Part shown: piece after piece, positions 25,062 through 38,500 of the stretch | How positions within the stretch are numbered: the stretch's first letter is position 1 | How the letters are laid out: each line of letters begins with the position of its first letter | Source of the DNA: Vitis vinifera | Lineage: Eukaryota > Streptophyta > Magnoliopsida > Vitales > Vitaceae | NCBI RefSeq assembly: GCF_030704535.1 | Contig: NC_081812.1 | Span: 15,225,001-15,289,000 of the forward strand | Reading direction: 5' to 3' | DNA length: 64,000 bases | Notes under the pieces: model-generated | Seen by the model: the letters and a program-made list of their open reading frames with translations, nothing else | Database searches by the model: none | What the model was told of the DNA's origin: nothing | Program-made: the position numbers and the translations under genes

Positions 25062-28000
25062 CTATCGCGGAGTTGGCCTTGCAATAGACTCATCAAATGA
25101 CAAGTAATTCTCAGTTGGACCCACATCAATGCCCATGTTGATGGAAGAATGAATAGAATTCCTTGATGCATCTGAGTTGCCTTCTCTTGCTGCTTCTGCT
25201 CCCCTCTCAATTGAGATTGCCTCTTGGATTTCTTTTATCACTTCTGAGATTGGTGGCCTCATACTCCCATGGGGTTGGACACACATCAAAGCTTTCTCAG
25301 CTATCTTCCACATTGATTGGATGTCATATTCATCACGTAATGAAGGATCAATGATACCTTGGATATCCCCACTTTCAATGTGTAACTTTGCCTGCGATAT
25401 AACCATGAGAGAAGATCAGTGAAAGCAATTTGATGTGTGGACAAGTTAAATGAAATTTCTCTCAACCCCATCAAATCATCATCTAAATAGTCCTTCCCCC
25501 ACCCCAAAGGTTCTATTTCTATCCACGACCACTGTTTTTTGGTGCTGTTGGTAAAGCTAATTTCTATGATCTTCTCCAACACCAAACCCTTCTGTTGGAG
25601 AAAAAAAAGTACAAAACAGAAACAACAAAGACAATTTTAAGGCTCCAGAAACTGGAAATTGAAGTGAAGAAAAATAAAATCAAGTTTAAACTTATAGTTA
25701 CTGAATTTTTCTTCAATTAATTCATAATTTTATTCTTCTTTCATGCATAAAAAGAAAGAAATTAGAAACATATGAACATTTAAGGCCTATTTTGTAATTT
25801 TTTTCAAAAACAATTTTTTATTCTCTAGAATAAAAAATAAAAAAAAGGAAAACATGTCTGACAACTATAAAACAATTTTTTGTTTAAAAACATAAAACAA
25901 GGTATTTTCATATAATATCTTTTAGTTGTTTTTAGTTGGTTTTTGAAAATTATTTTAAAAAATAATTATACAAATACAAAGAATGATAAAAAAAAAAAAA
26001 TGAAGTACTACGTATGAAAGTAATTTTTAAAGCATATTAAAAAAGATAAAAAAATACGTTAACAATATTTTATGTTCCAAAACAAAATTTTATTCTACAA
26101 AAAATCAAAGAACGGTTTTCAAAAATTGTTCTAAAAAATTATTTTTCAAAACTATTTTAAAAAACATTTCCCAAATAGAGCCTTTATAATTTCAATTATA
26201 TTTCCTTTTTCTTCATATTTCCATGATAAACCACATAAAAAATTTTGAGATCCTTTTTTTTTTTCCCTTTCCTTTTCCTAGTACCTTTTGATATCCAAAC
26301 AAAGTGTAAAGAAAATTGAACATATTGAAAACAATATTTTGACAACTTAACCAACAGCACAACCACAGGATTTTGAGGGGACCTGACATTGTGAAATTGA
26401 TGCTAACTAACCTTCAGCAGATATAACTTAAGAGCAATACGATTAATAGAGTTTAGAGGACCTACTTAGCCAACAGTTCCAATATTCCAGCATTTTTTTT
26501 GTTTTAAGTTTTAAACCATACTTACCCATTGGACTATGTTACGGCAGTTAACACCAAAGCTTTCATTAGATATTGCTTCTTGACCAGATATCAGCTCAAG
26601 AAGGATGACGCCAAAACTATAAACATCACTCTTGTCCGTTAATTGCTGGGAAATATAATACCTGCATATTATTAGAGATTAGAAATAAGGTGTGTTAATG
26701 TAACAAAGTGAAAACAAGGGAACTTGAAATCAGGCATCTTAAATGCACCCCATTCGATGGTCCTGTTTGGAAGCAGAAGTAATTACTTTTGCTCTAGGGT
26801 TAATTTTATGATTAGGAATTCTAGTTTAAAAACATTTTAATCAAACATAAAGATAATTGACATTTTTTAGAACCTTCCCTTATTGCAGTCGAATAAAAGT
26901 AAAGATTTTCCTACTTTTCAAAAATCATGCTAGACCGTGTGTGGCCCAAGTTTAAGAATTCTACTGTTCTACTTTTAACATTTAAGAAGCCATCAAAAAA
27001 GGCTTATAACAACTATTCTATGTAGGATAATTCTGAAAAGGTGAAGGCAGTAATGTCGAACACTGACGGTTTGATTCCACATGGCAAATATTTGAATTAA
27101 CTTAGCTTCACTTGTTTCTAGTTTCCATAAAAATCATTTCATGGAGAAAACAAAAACAAGGTGGAAAAATGGTTACAACCAGCAAAACGTTGCTAAGGAT
27201 GTATTTTGATGTTGGAACTGGACAAGCCTAGTTCGAGTTTGTCCATTGAAAGAAAAAGATCCACCTGGAGCCATTAGAGAAATATATTAAAACATACAAA
27301 ATAAAATAATAAGAAACTGAAGCAAGAACAACCTAATTCAACTGAACAGAACATCAATCCCAACCACTTGGGACTGGCTACATTTAAATTATTTTGCCAC
27401 TCAACTCCAGAGAAGCATACCCTTAATTTAAATTCTTAGGTATCTTCAACTTGAATAAAATAGTCCAAATTGATGGTAGACAACCTTCACTCACTTTTCT
27501 TAAAAATTGACATCACTTCTACCTTCTTAAAAATGCACTCAGTCCTGTTCTATTCTCTCTCATAGTGTCAGTTAATCATATTAACATCTTCCTCAGCTAG
27601 AGTTACTATTGGTACAAATTGTACTAAATTCATTCTATTAAATCCTAAAATGGTTTTATTTCAGAAGTTTCCAGAAAACAAAAATAGTTTAAATTTAGAA
27701 ATAACCAAATACACAATGGACCTTTTTAGATGCAATTGTAAAACATATATATAGAGTGAATAAAAGTACTTGAGAAGGATAAGGAGTCCTCCCCAAAGTT
27801 ACAAAAACTGATCAAACATGGCCAAACTCTACCATAATACAAGGAGACTTAGCCAACCAGTATGGACTAAAAAGAAATATAAAAGCCTCTCCACTAGCCC
27901 ATACAAAACTCATCTTTGATGCTATTCAACCGCTTTTGTTCTACAGACCAAGGACCAATCAAAATTGTAAAACATAATAGAATATTTAATTTCCATGAGA

Positions 28001-31000
28001 CACAAACTTGTAGGTATTTATGAAAAGATTGCCAAATGATCCATCTTTTAAACTGCTAATCTGAGACCAGCCTAGTTCTCACATAGCTGCCAAAAGATAG
28101 TTCAGGGTTCTAACTTTGTAAAGGGTGCCTAGCCTATGGGGCTAAGTAAATGTGTTCTCCAGAAAAAGAAAACTGCTAAAGGAAGGGCTAGAGATCAGCT
28201 TTTTTCATAAAGGAGCCAGTTGAAACATGGATTTCTACACAGAAACCACATCCACAAAAATAAAGCCCTTCTCACTACTTGATTATGCAGACACCACAGG
28301 AAAAGTAAACTTGGAATCTTACATCAGCAACTCCAGACCCAAACTTCCATAACTTTTCAAGTTTTCATTTCTTTTCTTATGTCTTCCTTACAACCAAAAC
28401 TTAGCAGTGAGGAAATGCCCAAATTATTAATTGTGTGTTTATAAGATAAAGAAGGGTTGTCATTCACTTCTAACAAACTCTCATCTTTTGGTGTCGCATC
28501 TCCAGTAAAACATTATATACACCTGCACAAGCAACTTGTAGAACAGGCCTATATAGTCCCCCATCATCAAAATTTCATCACCAATTGTCTTTGGCAAACA
28601 CAGCTTAAATATTCTATATTTTCACATTCAAAGAAAATTAAACAGTTTTCACGTCTTGAACTTGTTCATATTAGATGCTCAGGCATTAACTAGAATTTTA
28701 GCAGTGAGACCTGTATCCTTACTCCAACAAATTGGTTAAATGGATGTCAGAAACCAAGACAATGTCTGGATTGAAGGGAGAGACAATGATAATAAGTATA
28801 TAAAGGAACTCACTTAAACTTACTAAGAACAATGGGGTCCAAAATTTAAATTATCCCCATGTGTATGTAGTAAGCACAGATTCACATTTGAAGGCTAGCA
28901 GATTTTCATGACACAAGTTTTCCTTAGGAACAGGAAAATGAACCCTTTTCTTCTAAACATTCCTGAACATATCCAAATCAGTTTCACATTTCATACTGAA
29001 TTGTATAATTGAACTTTATGACTTTTCAAAGTCAGCTTACACAAATCTGAAGACACTTTTTATCAACAAGATGTACCATAGCCAAGCACATGAAGAGCAC
29101 TGAATGCTTCAGACAAAAAATATAGCAGCAGCATATTCAACTCCTTTTCAAATATGGTGTTTTAACTTGATCTCAAAAAATAAAATAAAAAGTAAAAAAT
29201 AAAAAAATAAAACAGAAATGTAGAAGATACATGAGAAAAGGCCTTACTCAGGATCCAGATACCCCACAGTGCCACGAACCACACTCGATACATGGGATGA
29301 TCCATCTACTGCTAGCTTTGAAAGACCAAAATCTGAAACCTTTGCTTTCATGTATTTGTCAAGAAGAATATTGCTACTTTTCAAATCCCGATGAATGATG
29401 GATGGAACACATCCTGTATGAAGGTACTCAATTCCTGAAAACAAGGAGATAATAAGCAAATTAATTCCTCTGAAAACATAAACTTGTCAGAAAAAGGAGA
29501 ATTTTCAACCCTAGCTTACACACCTTTAGCCGCATCTTCAGCAATCTCAAGGCGCTTGATCCAACTGATAGCTCGCTCACGTGTCAAGGGGCCTACCAAA
29601 ATTTTGTGGGCAAGTGAGCTGCAAACTTATATTCCCTCTATTCAAAGAGACAATTTACTCACCATAAAGATGTTCCTTCAGAGTTCCATTATGCATAAAC
29701 TCATAAACAAGCATACTTCTGCCTTCTTCTTGGCAATACCCAAGAAACTGTACCAGGTTTCTGTGATGGATTCTTGAAAGAAGGGTCACCTAGGTTGATG
29801 GTAGTATGGATCAATAGACAAGAACAAGCTTCAAATGGTTAACAAAGGAAACTCCGTATGGTAAGCTGAAGCATTAAGACAAGTGAAACAAGTTTTATTG
29901 AATAGGAAAGCAAAGGGTTTCAACTTTCTTGCTTCCGTGCTAGATCAACATGGTTTCTCACAGCAAGAGAGATGACATAAGCTTTAAATATCCAACCTGT
30001 ATTTCCATAGGAACTTTCATAATAACAAGGTCTAACTGCTCTAGTCTGGTAACCAGTTTAGACCAGTTCCACTATTTTCGTTCTTTTTTTCCTTTTAATC
30101 TGAAACAAACTAATTATTTAATATAAATTTTGAAGTATAAATGAAAGATGAGAAATCCTTCCAAAATGTACAAAAGCTATTCAGAAAAGAAGAAAGGGAG
30201 TGAACTTTTTTGAATAAGAACAAGAGGAAAGCTATAATATAACATGAATTTGTACAATTAGAGTAATTCTACACTCCTCAAAGGGGTAAAAAAATTCCCT
30301 ACAAAAGAAGCCTAACACCTGTCTCCTTGTGTTACTAAATGATCAGAAACTGGATTAACTAAAGAGACCAAGAGAAAGAACACAACCCATGTTGCCAGCA
30401 ACATTTAGAACTTTGCTAAAGCCGCCCATCATACCTTCAAGGCCATCTCTCTAATTTAGACACTCAAACCATCAAAATAGCATAATTCCCTTCCACTCAT
30501 AAGTAAAAAAGACAGAGAGTCTTATCTTGTGCCAAACCCTTCAAAACTAAAATCTTTGCCTCAATAATGAAGCACTCTCCAACCGTTGTGAAAAAACTCT
30601 CAACTTTGACCTACATACCAAGTTACAATCAAGTTGTAGAACACTAAGGTAAGTATCATCAAAACCAAACTAGATTTTATTTTCTAAAAACAGTTTTCAC
30701 ATTTCTTAATCAAACACGTTTTCAAAAAAAGAACAAATAGAAAATAGAAACTGTTCTTAGAAAATGAAAACTAGAAAACATTTTCCTAACCAAACGCAAC
30801 CCTTAGAGCCTCCATTGTTACTATAAATAAATAGGGAGAAGGGGGATCCCCTTACCTCAAACCCCTAGAGTTCTGAAAAAAGTTAGAAGGGGTGTCATTA
30901 ACAAGCAAAGAAAGCTTGGTATAAATATAAAAGGGTGCAACCTAGGACAATATAGAGTAAGTTCAGGTAAAATTCAACCCAACCAAACTCATGACTTCTA

Positions 31001-34000
31001 GAGGTCAAACCAACCTAAGTGAGAGAGGGAAAAGCACTTGACCCTGAGTGCTTAGAATGAAAATTGTTGTAGCTATAAATCGGTCTGTAGAAGAGACAAT
31101 AGTTCCATCTTCTATTCCTTCATAAAGTTGAAGGTTAAAGGCATCTATTAAAGTAGACATCTCAGATGGACATCAAAAGAATTTTAAGTGGCTTCTATTT
31201 TTCATGAGACCAGGCTGTTTTATCTGGTGAGTTCGTGCTGCATGGTAAGGAAAGCCTCTCTTATGATTATTTTCTCTGTTCAACAAAATAAATGACAAAT
31301 AGAATAAAAAACAAGTCTTGCACATGAAAATAAATTCCAATACTTATAAGCATATGAATGAATTTCTGGGTCTATGCATACAATGCTGTTTGCAAGATCA
31401 CTGTCCTCATCAATTAGGCTGACATTACCATATCAAAGAATATGCCTTGTTTCCTTCCAATTCAATAGCTGTTTCTAAAGAGTGTCCATCATTTCATGAA
31501 ATAGAATCATGGGAACCATCAATGGTTATACTGAGGAATTGTGGAAAAACAAACATAGAGCAAAGAAACAAGGATAGTTGAGCATCCAAAATAGAAAGGA
31601 TGAAAAAAGACAAAAAAAAAAGAAAGAAATAGAAAAGGGATCGATGGGAAAGCTACCTCATTTGAAAATTCTCTATTCCCCTGATAGGAGTTATTGATTA
31701 GTACTTTGACTGCAATTTCTTTTCCATCTTTCATTTTTCCATAATATACCACTCCAAAACCCCCAGAACCAATTTTCTTCTCAAATTTCCTTGTAGCATC
31801 TTCAATTTCAGATAAACTAAAGCAATTTGCAGCTTCTGTGGCAGCATCATTCAAGGAAGAAACTATCCTTTGAGCAGGTAGTCCATGTCCAAGCTGGTCT
31901 GATACAAATTCATAGAAAAACCCTGTTACAGACACTGACATTTCAATAGAAGAGAATAAGCAAACTTCAAGATTGCTCACGCATACCCTGTTCATAGTAT
32001 CTTTTCTTTCCTTTGTGCATAAATAAGCAAGATGCAATAGTAGCTATAAGCAGAACAACAGCCCCAACTGAGGATCCAATGATAATACCAATGTGTCTAC
32101 CTCCTGTGCTCCCTTTATGAAGATTATCATTTCCTGAGTAGCTGTCAAGAAAAAGTAGGAAGCACCAATGAAAATATTGATGTCCTGAACTAATAAATAC
32201 ATGTAAAAATGAGAAATGAGATGGAGAACTGGGGCAAAAACTACAGCATGAGCAAAGTTTTGATTAATCTTTGTATACAATTTACCTGAAAATGACAAGT
32301 AAAATCAAAGTACCAGTATGTTAAATCAAAGTCGAGATTGTTGTGTGCAGTCACTGTGTATGATGGGGAACAACATTGAAAATATTCTTTGAAGACTTAC
32401 AAGAGAAAGGTAATGGCTGGTTCCAATGCCTAACCCTTAAATTAGGTTCTTGATCACAGTTTTAAAATCTATTCATATTTGGTTTAATTTGGATCTTGCT
32501 GACTTAATTTTCTCCTTGTAGTTGACTCCAGCATTTAGCCATCTTTTCTTGTTCTTCTCTTTCTCCTCTTACTTCTTTATTTTAATCCTTTGTTATTATG
32601 CAAATTGTTATTCAACCATTCTTTAATTTGAAAATAAAATCCCAACAGTTGTGAAAAAAACACAATCCCAAATTTCCCTTGCTGTCCAGAAATTCCAGTA
32701 GGTCTTTCCTTTTAAATTCAACCTGGAAAACAACTTAAACCATGGCTAATTTAACCCTTAATCCATTAATAAATTCTAATTCCACCATCCCCTTTATGAA
32801 CCAAAAACCAAAAGCCCTAGCATTATTTGCTCATAGGCTGCTATTTTAAGGATTGTCCTACAAAAAGGGATGCAGTAGCATACATAGGTACAGGTCTGTT
32901 TATTGCACACCAAACAAGGTGGGTGAACCAAGTCAATATCACTGAAGAACAAGTTAACCAGCGACTCAGGCAAAAAATATATACATAAATGTACATAAAT
33001 AACATTATGAAATTGAAACATGAAAGTATTATTCAAAAATCATTCTTCTTTTTCACCAAATTTTCATGGTATATTCATCATACCATCATTACAAGTTATG
33101 TGACCCACTATAAATGGCATAAATCCAGGGATTACAATCGTCTAAAGCTCTGTAATGGAAATAGGGGTTAGAAAACCAACTATAACCACTGCAAAGCAAG
33201 GCTCCATTTTTCTTTTCTTTTCTTTTCTTCTCTCTCTTTTTTTATTTTTTATTTTTATTTTTTTGTGCTGTGTCATTCACACCAGACATGTCTGTCAAAC
33301 AATTTTTTTGAAATCTCCATCTCAAGAACCTCATATGCATATCAGACACCAAAGTACTATAGATTGAAATGCATTGTTTACGGAAAATAAAAATAAGACA
33401 AATCGTTGGGGTACATAAACTAAAACAATTTTAAAATATGCCTATATGAGATTAATATTTAAAAATCTAAGCTAATCAGTGATTTCCACCAATTTTCAAC
33501 ACACAACGTTACATTTTACGAATTTTAATTTTCTACATGTAAAGAAAATGATACCCACTTGAAATCCAAGTTCTCATTGAGAAGACCTGATGGCACTTTC
33601 CCAGACAACATATTATTTTGCACATACCTGCAACCATCATATTCATTGAGTAGATCAGATCTTTACTCAGAAGCAACATGGTAAATGTACATAAACATGA
33701 TTTTGGAGATGCAACATGGTAAATGTCCACAAACATGATTTTGGAGTCAACATTTGGAAGAACCATTTAAAGAAAAATAGATGCTTCCAGAATCAGAAGA
33801 GATGTACTCCAAAGACCTTTAAACTATTAAGCGTGTTCACAACTGATATCCAAGTTCAGAAACTTACAGTTCCTTTAGACTCTGAAGGTCCACCAAAGAG
33901 GATGGCAGCTCACCAGACAGCTGATTGTTCTCAAGATGGCTATAATAGAGAAGAACATTTATTAGCTTAAAAATATTTAATAAATTACCATGATTTAGAA

Positions 34001-37000
34001 TAAATCATCCAGGTTTACATGGTCTTCAAGTTTATCAATCCAGTAAAATCAGGTATTGGACCAGCCAGTGCATTGCCATCAAGCCATCTGCAATCACAAG
34101 ATAACTCAATGCTGATTATAGGAGGAACATCAACTGATTCAACAATAAGCAAGGAAAAAACCTTTACCACCACCCAGCAAAATAAAAATGGAATCTATAA
34201 ACTTACAGCTCTACTAAGCCACTCAGCTTTGTCAAATCTGTGGGAATATTCCCTGTCAAATTCTTTCCAGATAAATGACTGCCAAGCACCAGGGTTCAAT
34301 TAGATCAGTAGCATTTCTTTCTAGACACATATGTTGCTATGTCTTAGAAGAAAAATGGAAAATCTATGTGCATGAGACCTAACCTAAAAGGGACATGAAC
34401 TTTATAGATATCAAAATGTTTAAGTAGAATAAAAAAAAAGAGAGAAAACCTCTACATTGAAACTATCCTTGGTTGTGGATCAGAGTTGCATGCTACCCAT
34501 GACCATGGAACTGGCAAGCATGGATCACCACCTTCTTTTGCCCAATCTTCTGATGAGTACTGTAAAACTATACTAGCAATAGCAGATCCTGCAGCTCATG
34601 TAAACATAGCATCAGGTATATGTCCATTAGAGCTTCAAAGGTATAAATTATAGAATGTCATTTTTAGGAGGATATAGTTGAGAAGCAAACATTGTACTAG
34701 GGTAGAAGGAATAATACGCTAAATAGAAAACCATGATTTCTACATAAAGAACATTGCTCATAAAGACTGACATGCATACAAAGAATCATAACTATGCTTA
34801 CCATCTAGACAACCATCACGTTTCTCCAGATATTTATTTATCTCCATAGCATTCAAAAGTGGCCCCTGAGAAGAATCAGATGTTTTTCCAAACTTGAAAG
34901 ATAATACAAAGGGGAGAGATATATTGGGGTATCCTGGCTCATACAGACGATACTTTCCTTGAGCATTTTCTTGGATATTAACAGCAGGTTTGCTGAGATC
35001 AGGCATGTTTGGGAGTATTAGCCTGAATTTCCTTGTTTCTTCTGGGCCCAAATCTTCAATTTCTGCAAGGTAGGTGAATGCCCATCCAAAACCTGGAAAC
35101 CCATCTAGATTCAATCGGTAACTTAATGTACCATTTCTCCCAACAACAGCTGTCTGCATCACTTTTTCCGGTGGTCTGCTATCTTTATTGACATCAATTG
35201 GCATCTGGGTGGAAACTTTCTCAGTGCCAGGAGCAACATCAACCAAGTAATTTGCTTTCTTCAAGGAGTCAGACTCCCATATTCTATCAAATGGGTCATC
35301 TGGATACCTGAAATAACACAAGTAAAGTTTTCTTATGGACATTAAACGTTGGAGTGACATGAATTATAGATGCATGCCAACCAAAGCTTTCCTTCCTTTC
35401 TTTTTAAATTATTGTGATGGAAGACTACTCCAGGTAGCAGAATAATTAAATAATGCAAATATCTTTTTGATGCCATAGGATTTGATGGCGCATTACCCAA
35501 AACAAGTTTAAAATGATTGAACACATAAATAGAGGGCACAAAAGCACTTCTAACTAGCTAAGCTAATCCAACACATACCTGACTGGAGCTTCACTATCTG
35601 CACCAAAATTTACTCTTGCAGACACGCTAAGAAAGAAATCTTCTTCATATTCTGTATAGTAAATTGAACCATTGAATTGTCGGAGCTCAAGGGTAGAGAT
35701 AAATGGCTGCCCAGTTGTAGCATTGGATAAACACACACTAATAGTAGGATCTGAAGCCAGGAATATCAACTCACTGGACTCTATTGTGTTAGCATCCGAA
35801 ATGACAATTGTAGACCAAGGAGTAGCCCCAAGGGAAATATCAAACTTTGGATAAACCTTGTTGTTGTCAAAATTACCATACAAGAAAGTCGCTCTTACAA
35901 GGTACCTAGTCCTGCTTATAACATCAAGTGTGTAGCAATACTTCCTGTTGTCAGCAGGGAAATGCCTCAGTGTGGTATATTGCTTTCGTGTCTCATTTGC
36001 AACAGATATAGTTGCTATTTCTCCATACATCAATTGATCATCAGAAGTCCACCAAAGACCAAGGTCATCTGTGAAATTTTCACTACCACCACAGTCGAAA
36101 CTTACAAAACCTGCTTTTTACATGATCATATTTGTCAGTCTTTTTTTTTTTTTTTTTCCTTTTGTTCTTATTATTATTATTATTATTTTGTTTATAGGAA
36201 TATGGAGATTTCATCAATAAGCACCAATTAAATGAGGGGGCCTACCCCTACTACACAGGAGGTATACAAATGGTGAAAAAAAAGGCCAAAAAGAGAAAGG
36301 AGACAAAACCACACTAGCAAGACCCCTAAAAACCAATAAAAGCATGCAACTTTTAGGAAAAGAACTGCTTTGTCGATCAAATTTGAAAATAAGAAAATGA
36401 CAAAATACCTACAGTAAAATTCTGATGGGAAAAATGATGAAAGGTTACCCTACCATAATCCAACTGATAGGCTAATCTAATATCATCTTTTATTATTCTC
36501 CCACATGATACAATATTGAAATGAAAAGCAGTTCAACAGATCTGAAGTTTTATAGTGCAAATTTAATTTCCATGATCAATCTGGGTCAGATGAACAGACA
36601 TGCTTGCGTGTTTTTGTCTTCCCTTCTTAGTGAACCACTTGCCATGCAATATTTACTTGTATTAATTGTTTATTACTTCACCAACCATTAGAAAAATTAA
36701 TTCCACTTGTTTATAAAGTTGTAATTTTTCACAGGATTGACACCCTTGGACCATCCAATGAATGATGTCTGGGGGATACAATCATCAAAATAGTTTACTG
36801 CAAAACTGATTCCTAACCCAGCTGAGGTAACTCCATCCGCATAGCGCTCAAAATGCTAGTTCATTTTTGGTCTGAATCAAATTTGAACCAAATTCCACAA
36901 TTTAAATTTTTTATCAAAATTATGAACATTAGGGTCAATAGATTGAAATCCCAAGACTGTTGTATATTCACAAAGTCTAAAAACTTACATTCAAAATCTC

Positions 37001-37824
37001 AAACACTTCTCTAGCAACTTGTCACATGTCTATTGTTTGGTAAAATAATTCAATGGAACTCTCAAAAGATTATTACACAGAACTGAGGATGAAATAACAT
37101 CTATGCCAACACAATCAATATGTCCAACATCCGGGATTGCTTTTCCAGGGCAACCGAAAAAATAGTTTCCCTCTCTGAAGTCTCTCTATGTTACTTAGAA
37201 TAGATTACTAATTCTAAGGTAAGTTGATTACTGTCGTTTCCAGGAAATTATTCTATTCATAATTTTACAATCAAGATTCCAAGAGAATAATATTAATTAA
37301 CAGCAAAAATGAAGTCAATACCTAACACCATTATACAAAGTGCCTTATGGCTTGAGCATAACACAAACATGCAGTACTAGTATACATTAATCACAAGTTG
37401 CATTCTGCAACCTTTTATTCCGGATTTCAGAAAAACGCCAGATGACAAATTTAAATACAAAAAGTTTAAAATATGATTGGGCAGTGGAACTATTAATGAG
37501 TAAAACAACTATGCGGGATTAAATAAATTATGAAACAAATTCACAAAAACGATCCCCTTCTTTATTCAGCTTTTCATTCACATATCAATAAAATTCTTCT
37601 CCGTTAAGTAACACAAGCAACAACTAGAGATATAAACAATAATAACGGCGAACATTTTGCGATCAAAGACTCGAAATTTAACAAATTTGATAAGCCTTAA
37701 AGAGGATAGAACATAGAAATCTATATACATAGAAGGATAGAAAGAAACCTGGCATCTGAGCATTGGCGGCATCCATGAGAAGAACAGTGACAGAGAGGAA
37801 GAGTAGGAGAAGCCTCGTTTCCAT
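25062..37824 (-). CDS. Malectin-like/LRR receptor-like Ser/Thr kinase (At1g67720-type)
   Basis: Fifteen exons join in phase to 924 residues: 37824-37749, 36110-35579, 35307-34802, 34588-34456, 34278-34207, 34087-34019, 33939-33868, 33627-33559, 32141-31987, 31898-31657, 29789-29663, 29592-29524, 29434-29248, 26661-26526, 25391-25062. Order of parts: signal peptide 1-22; malectin-like ectodomain about 27-360; GDPC motif 392-395; about four LRRs on 69-72-nt phase-2 exons; transmembrane segment about 527-550; kinase domain from about 600. Kinase residues seen are the GSGGFG loop (605-610), K626 in AVKV, HRD with catalytic D724, N729, DFG (742-744), and GTVGYLDPE. It is therefore an RD kinase with all key residues. 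The architecture is LRR class I, as in At1g67720 and, more distantly, SYMRK. It should sit in the plasma membrane; ligand unknown. Long introns (1.1-2.6 kb) hold repeats. Confidence 0.96.
25786..26183. mobile_element. MITE-like element in last intron of the receptor kinase
   Basis: The ends are inverted repeats: the left opens 'aaggcctattttgtaattt', and the right closes 'catttcccaaatagagcctt', complementary over about 40 bp with mismatches. The inside is AT-rich and noncoding. Related sequence occurs at 47290-47690 and 5519-5715. The superfamily is not assigned, because the flanking duplication is ambiguous (TTA/TTTA). Confidence 0.6.
26662..29247. other. Intron 13 of the receptor kinase, 2.6 kb
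   Basis: This is the longest intron of the kinase gene. I see no internal gene. It contains moderately AT-rich unique-looking DNA and one 78-codon open frame at 28457-28693 with no recognisable family. Confidence 0.6.
29790..31656. other. Intron 10 of the receptor kinase, 1.9 kb
   Basis: No gene is seen. Positions 30660-30810 carry 'ttttctaaaaacagttttc' and 'aaaacattttcctaacc' ends like the other AT-rich MITE-like elements. The remainder is unassigned. Confidence 0.5.
33673..33748. repeat. 38-bp perfect-like tandem duplication in intron 7 of the kinase
   Basis: The unit 'gcaacatggtaaatgt' plus 'aaacatgattttggag' appears twice back to back (33673-33710 and 33711-33748) with two or three differences. 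It lies between the exons ending at 33868 and beginning at 33627 and does not touch splice signals. Confidence 0.85.
36168..36187. repeat. Trinucleotide microsatellite (TTA)n in kinase intron 1
   Basis: Consecutive TTA units follow a T17-type homopolymer at 36141-36157. Confidence 0.85.
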
Positions 37825-38500
37825 TCTTTTTCAGTTTTTGATGAAAATACGAAGAAGAGAGGCTGCAAAATAGTTGAAAAGGGAAGAACAGAGAAAGTGA
37901 ATCGTGGAGAAAGAAAAAGATGAATCAAAAGAGAAAACAAAAGGACAAGATTAGATAAAACTGAAGGTTATTCACATCATTCACGCTGGACTCTAGGGAG
38001 AGAAAGGATTGTGCTTGAGAGAGGACGTGAGATGAGAATTCTTTTTATCGCCCCCTTTAAACTTGTGGGGACTGGTGCGAGTTGAGAAGGAGTCTCCGTT
38101 GTGGATTCTACTACCACTGCAGTGACCTTGGCGAGGAGGAGTGCTTGGGTCACCGTCACAGCTTGCCTTTTGTGTTTGGGAAAGTGGCTGGATGGCACGT
38201 GGACCCCACTCCTCCGGCTCTTGCTGTGGACCATGCTGATGGCACATGGTCTAACAACGGTCCAGATTCGCCCGTCTCTGGTCCCACCCTAAAAGTTATC
38301 CTCTTGTTGGAACTGGGAAAGCTCTTGAAGCGCTTGAACCGATACCGTACGACACGCTCACCTACCAGAGAGGGATCGATTCAACCCCCTCCGAGGCTTC
38401 TACCGTTGCAAAATGCTAAAATTCATAGATGTGACATGTGCGCACTGTGTCAAATCATGGTGAAGAAGGGAGTAAGTAACCTTTGATTCTTTGAAAGCTT
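37825..38500 (-). promoter_or_regulatory. Probable 5' UTR and promoter of the receptor kinase, with a G-box
   Basis: The ~670 bp upstream of the kinase ATG are less AT-rich than the neighbouring DNA. A palindromic G-box core CACGTG at 38196-38201, about 370 bp upstream of the ATG, is a known bZIP/bHLH site; its use here is inference. Open frames on both strands (up to 134 codons) cross this block but resemble no family. Confidence 0.35.

Noticed and set aside
31519-32037. A 172-codon frame extending past the splice sites of kinase exon 10.
   Set aside because: Only 31657-31898 is exon; the extra residues are read-through into introns.
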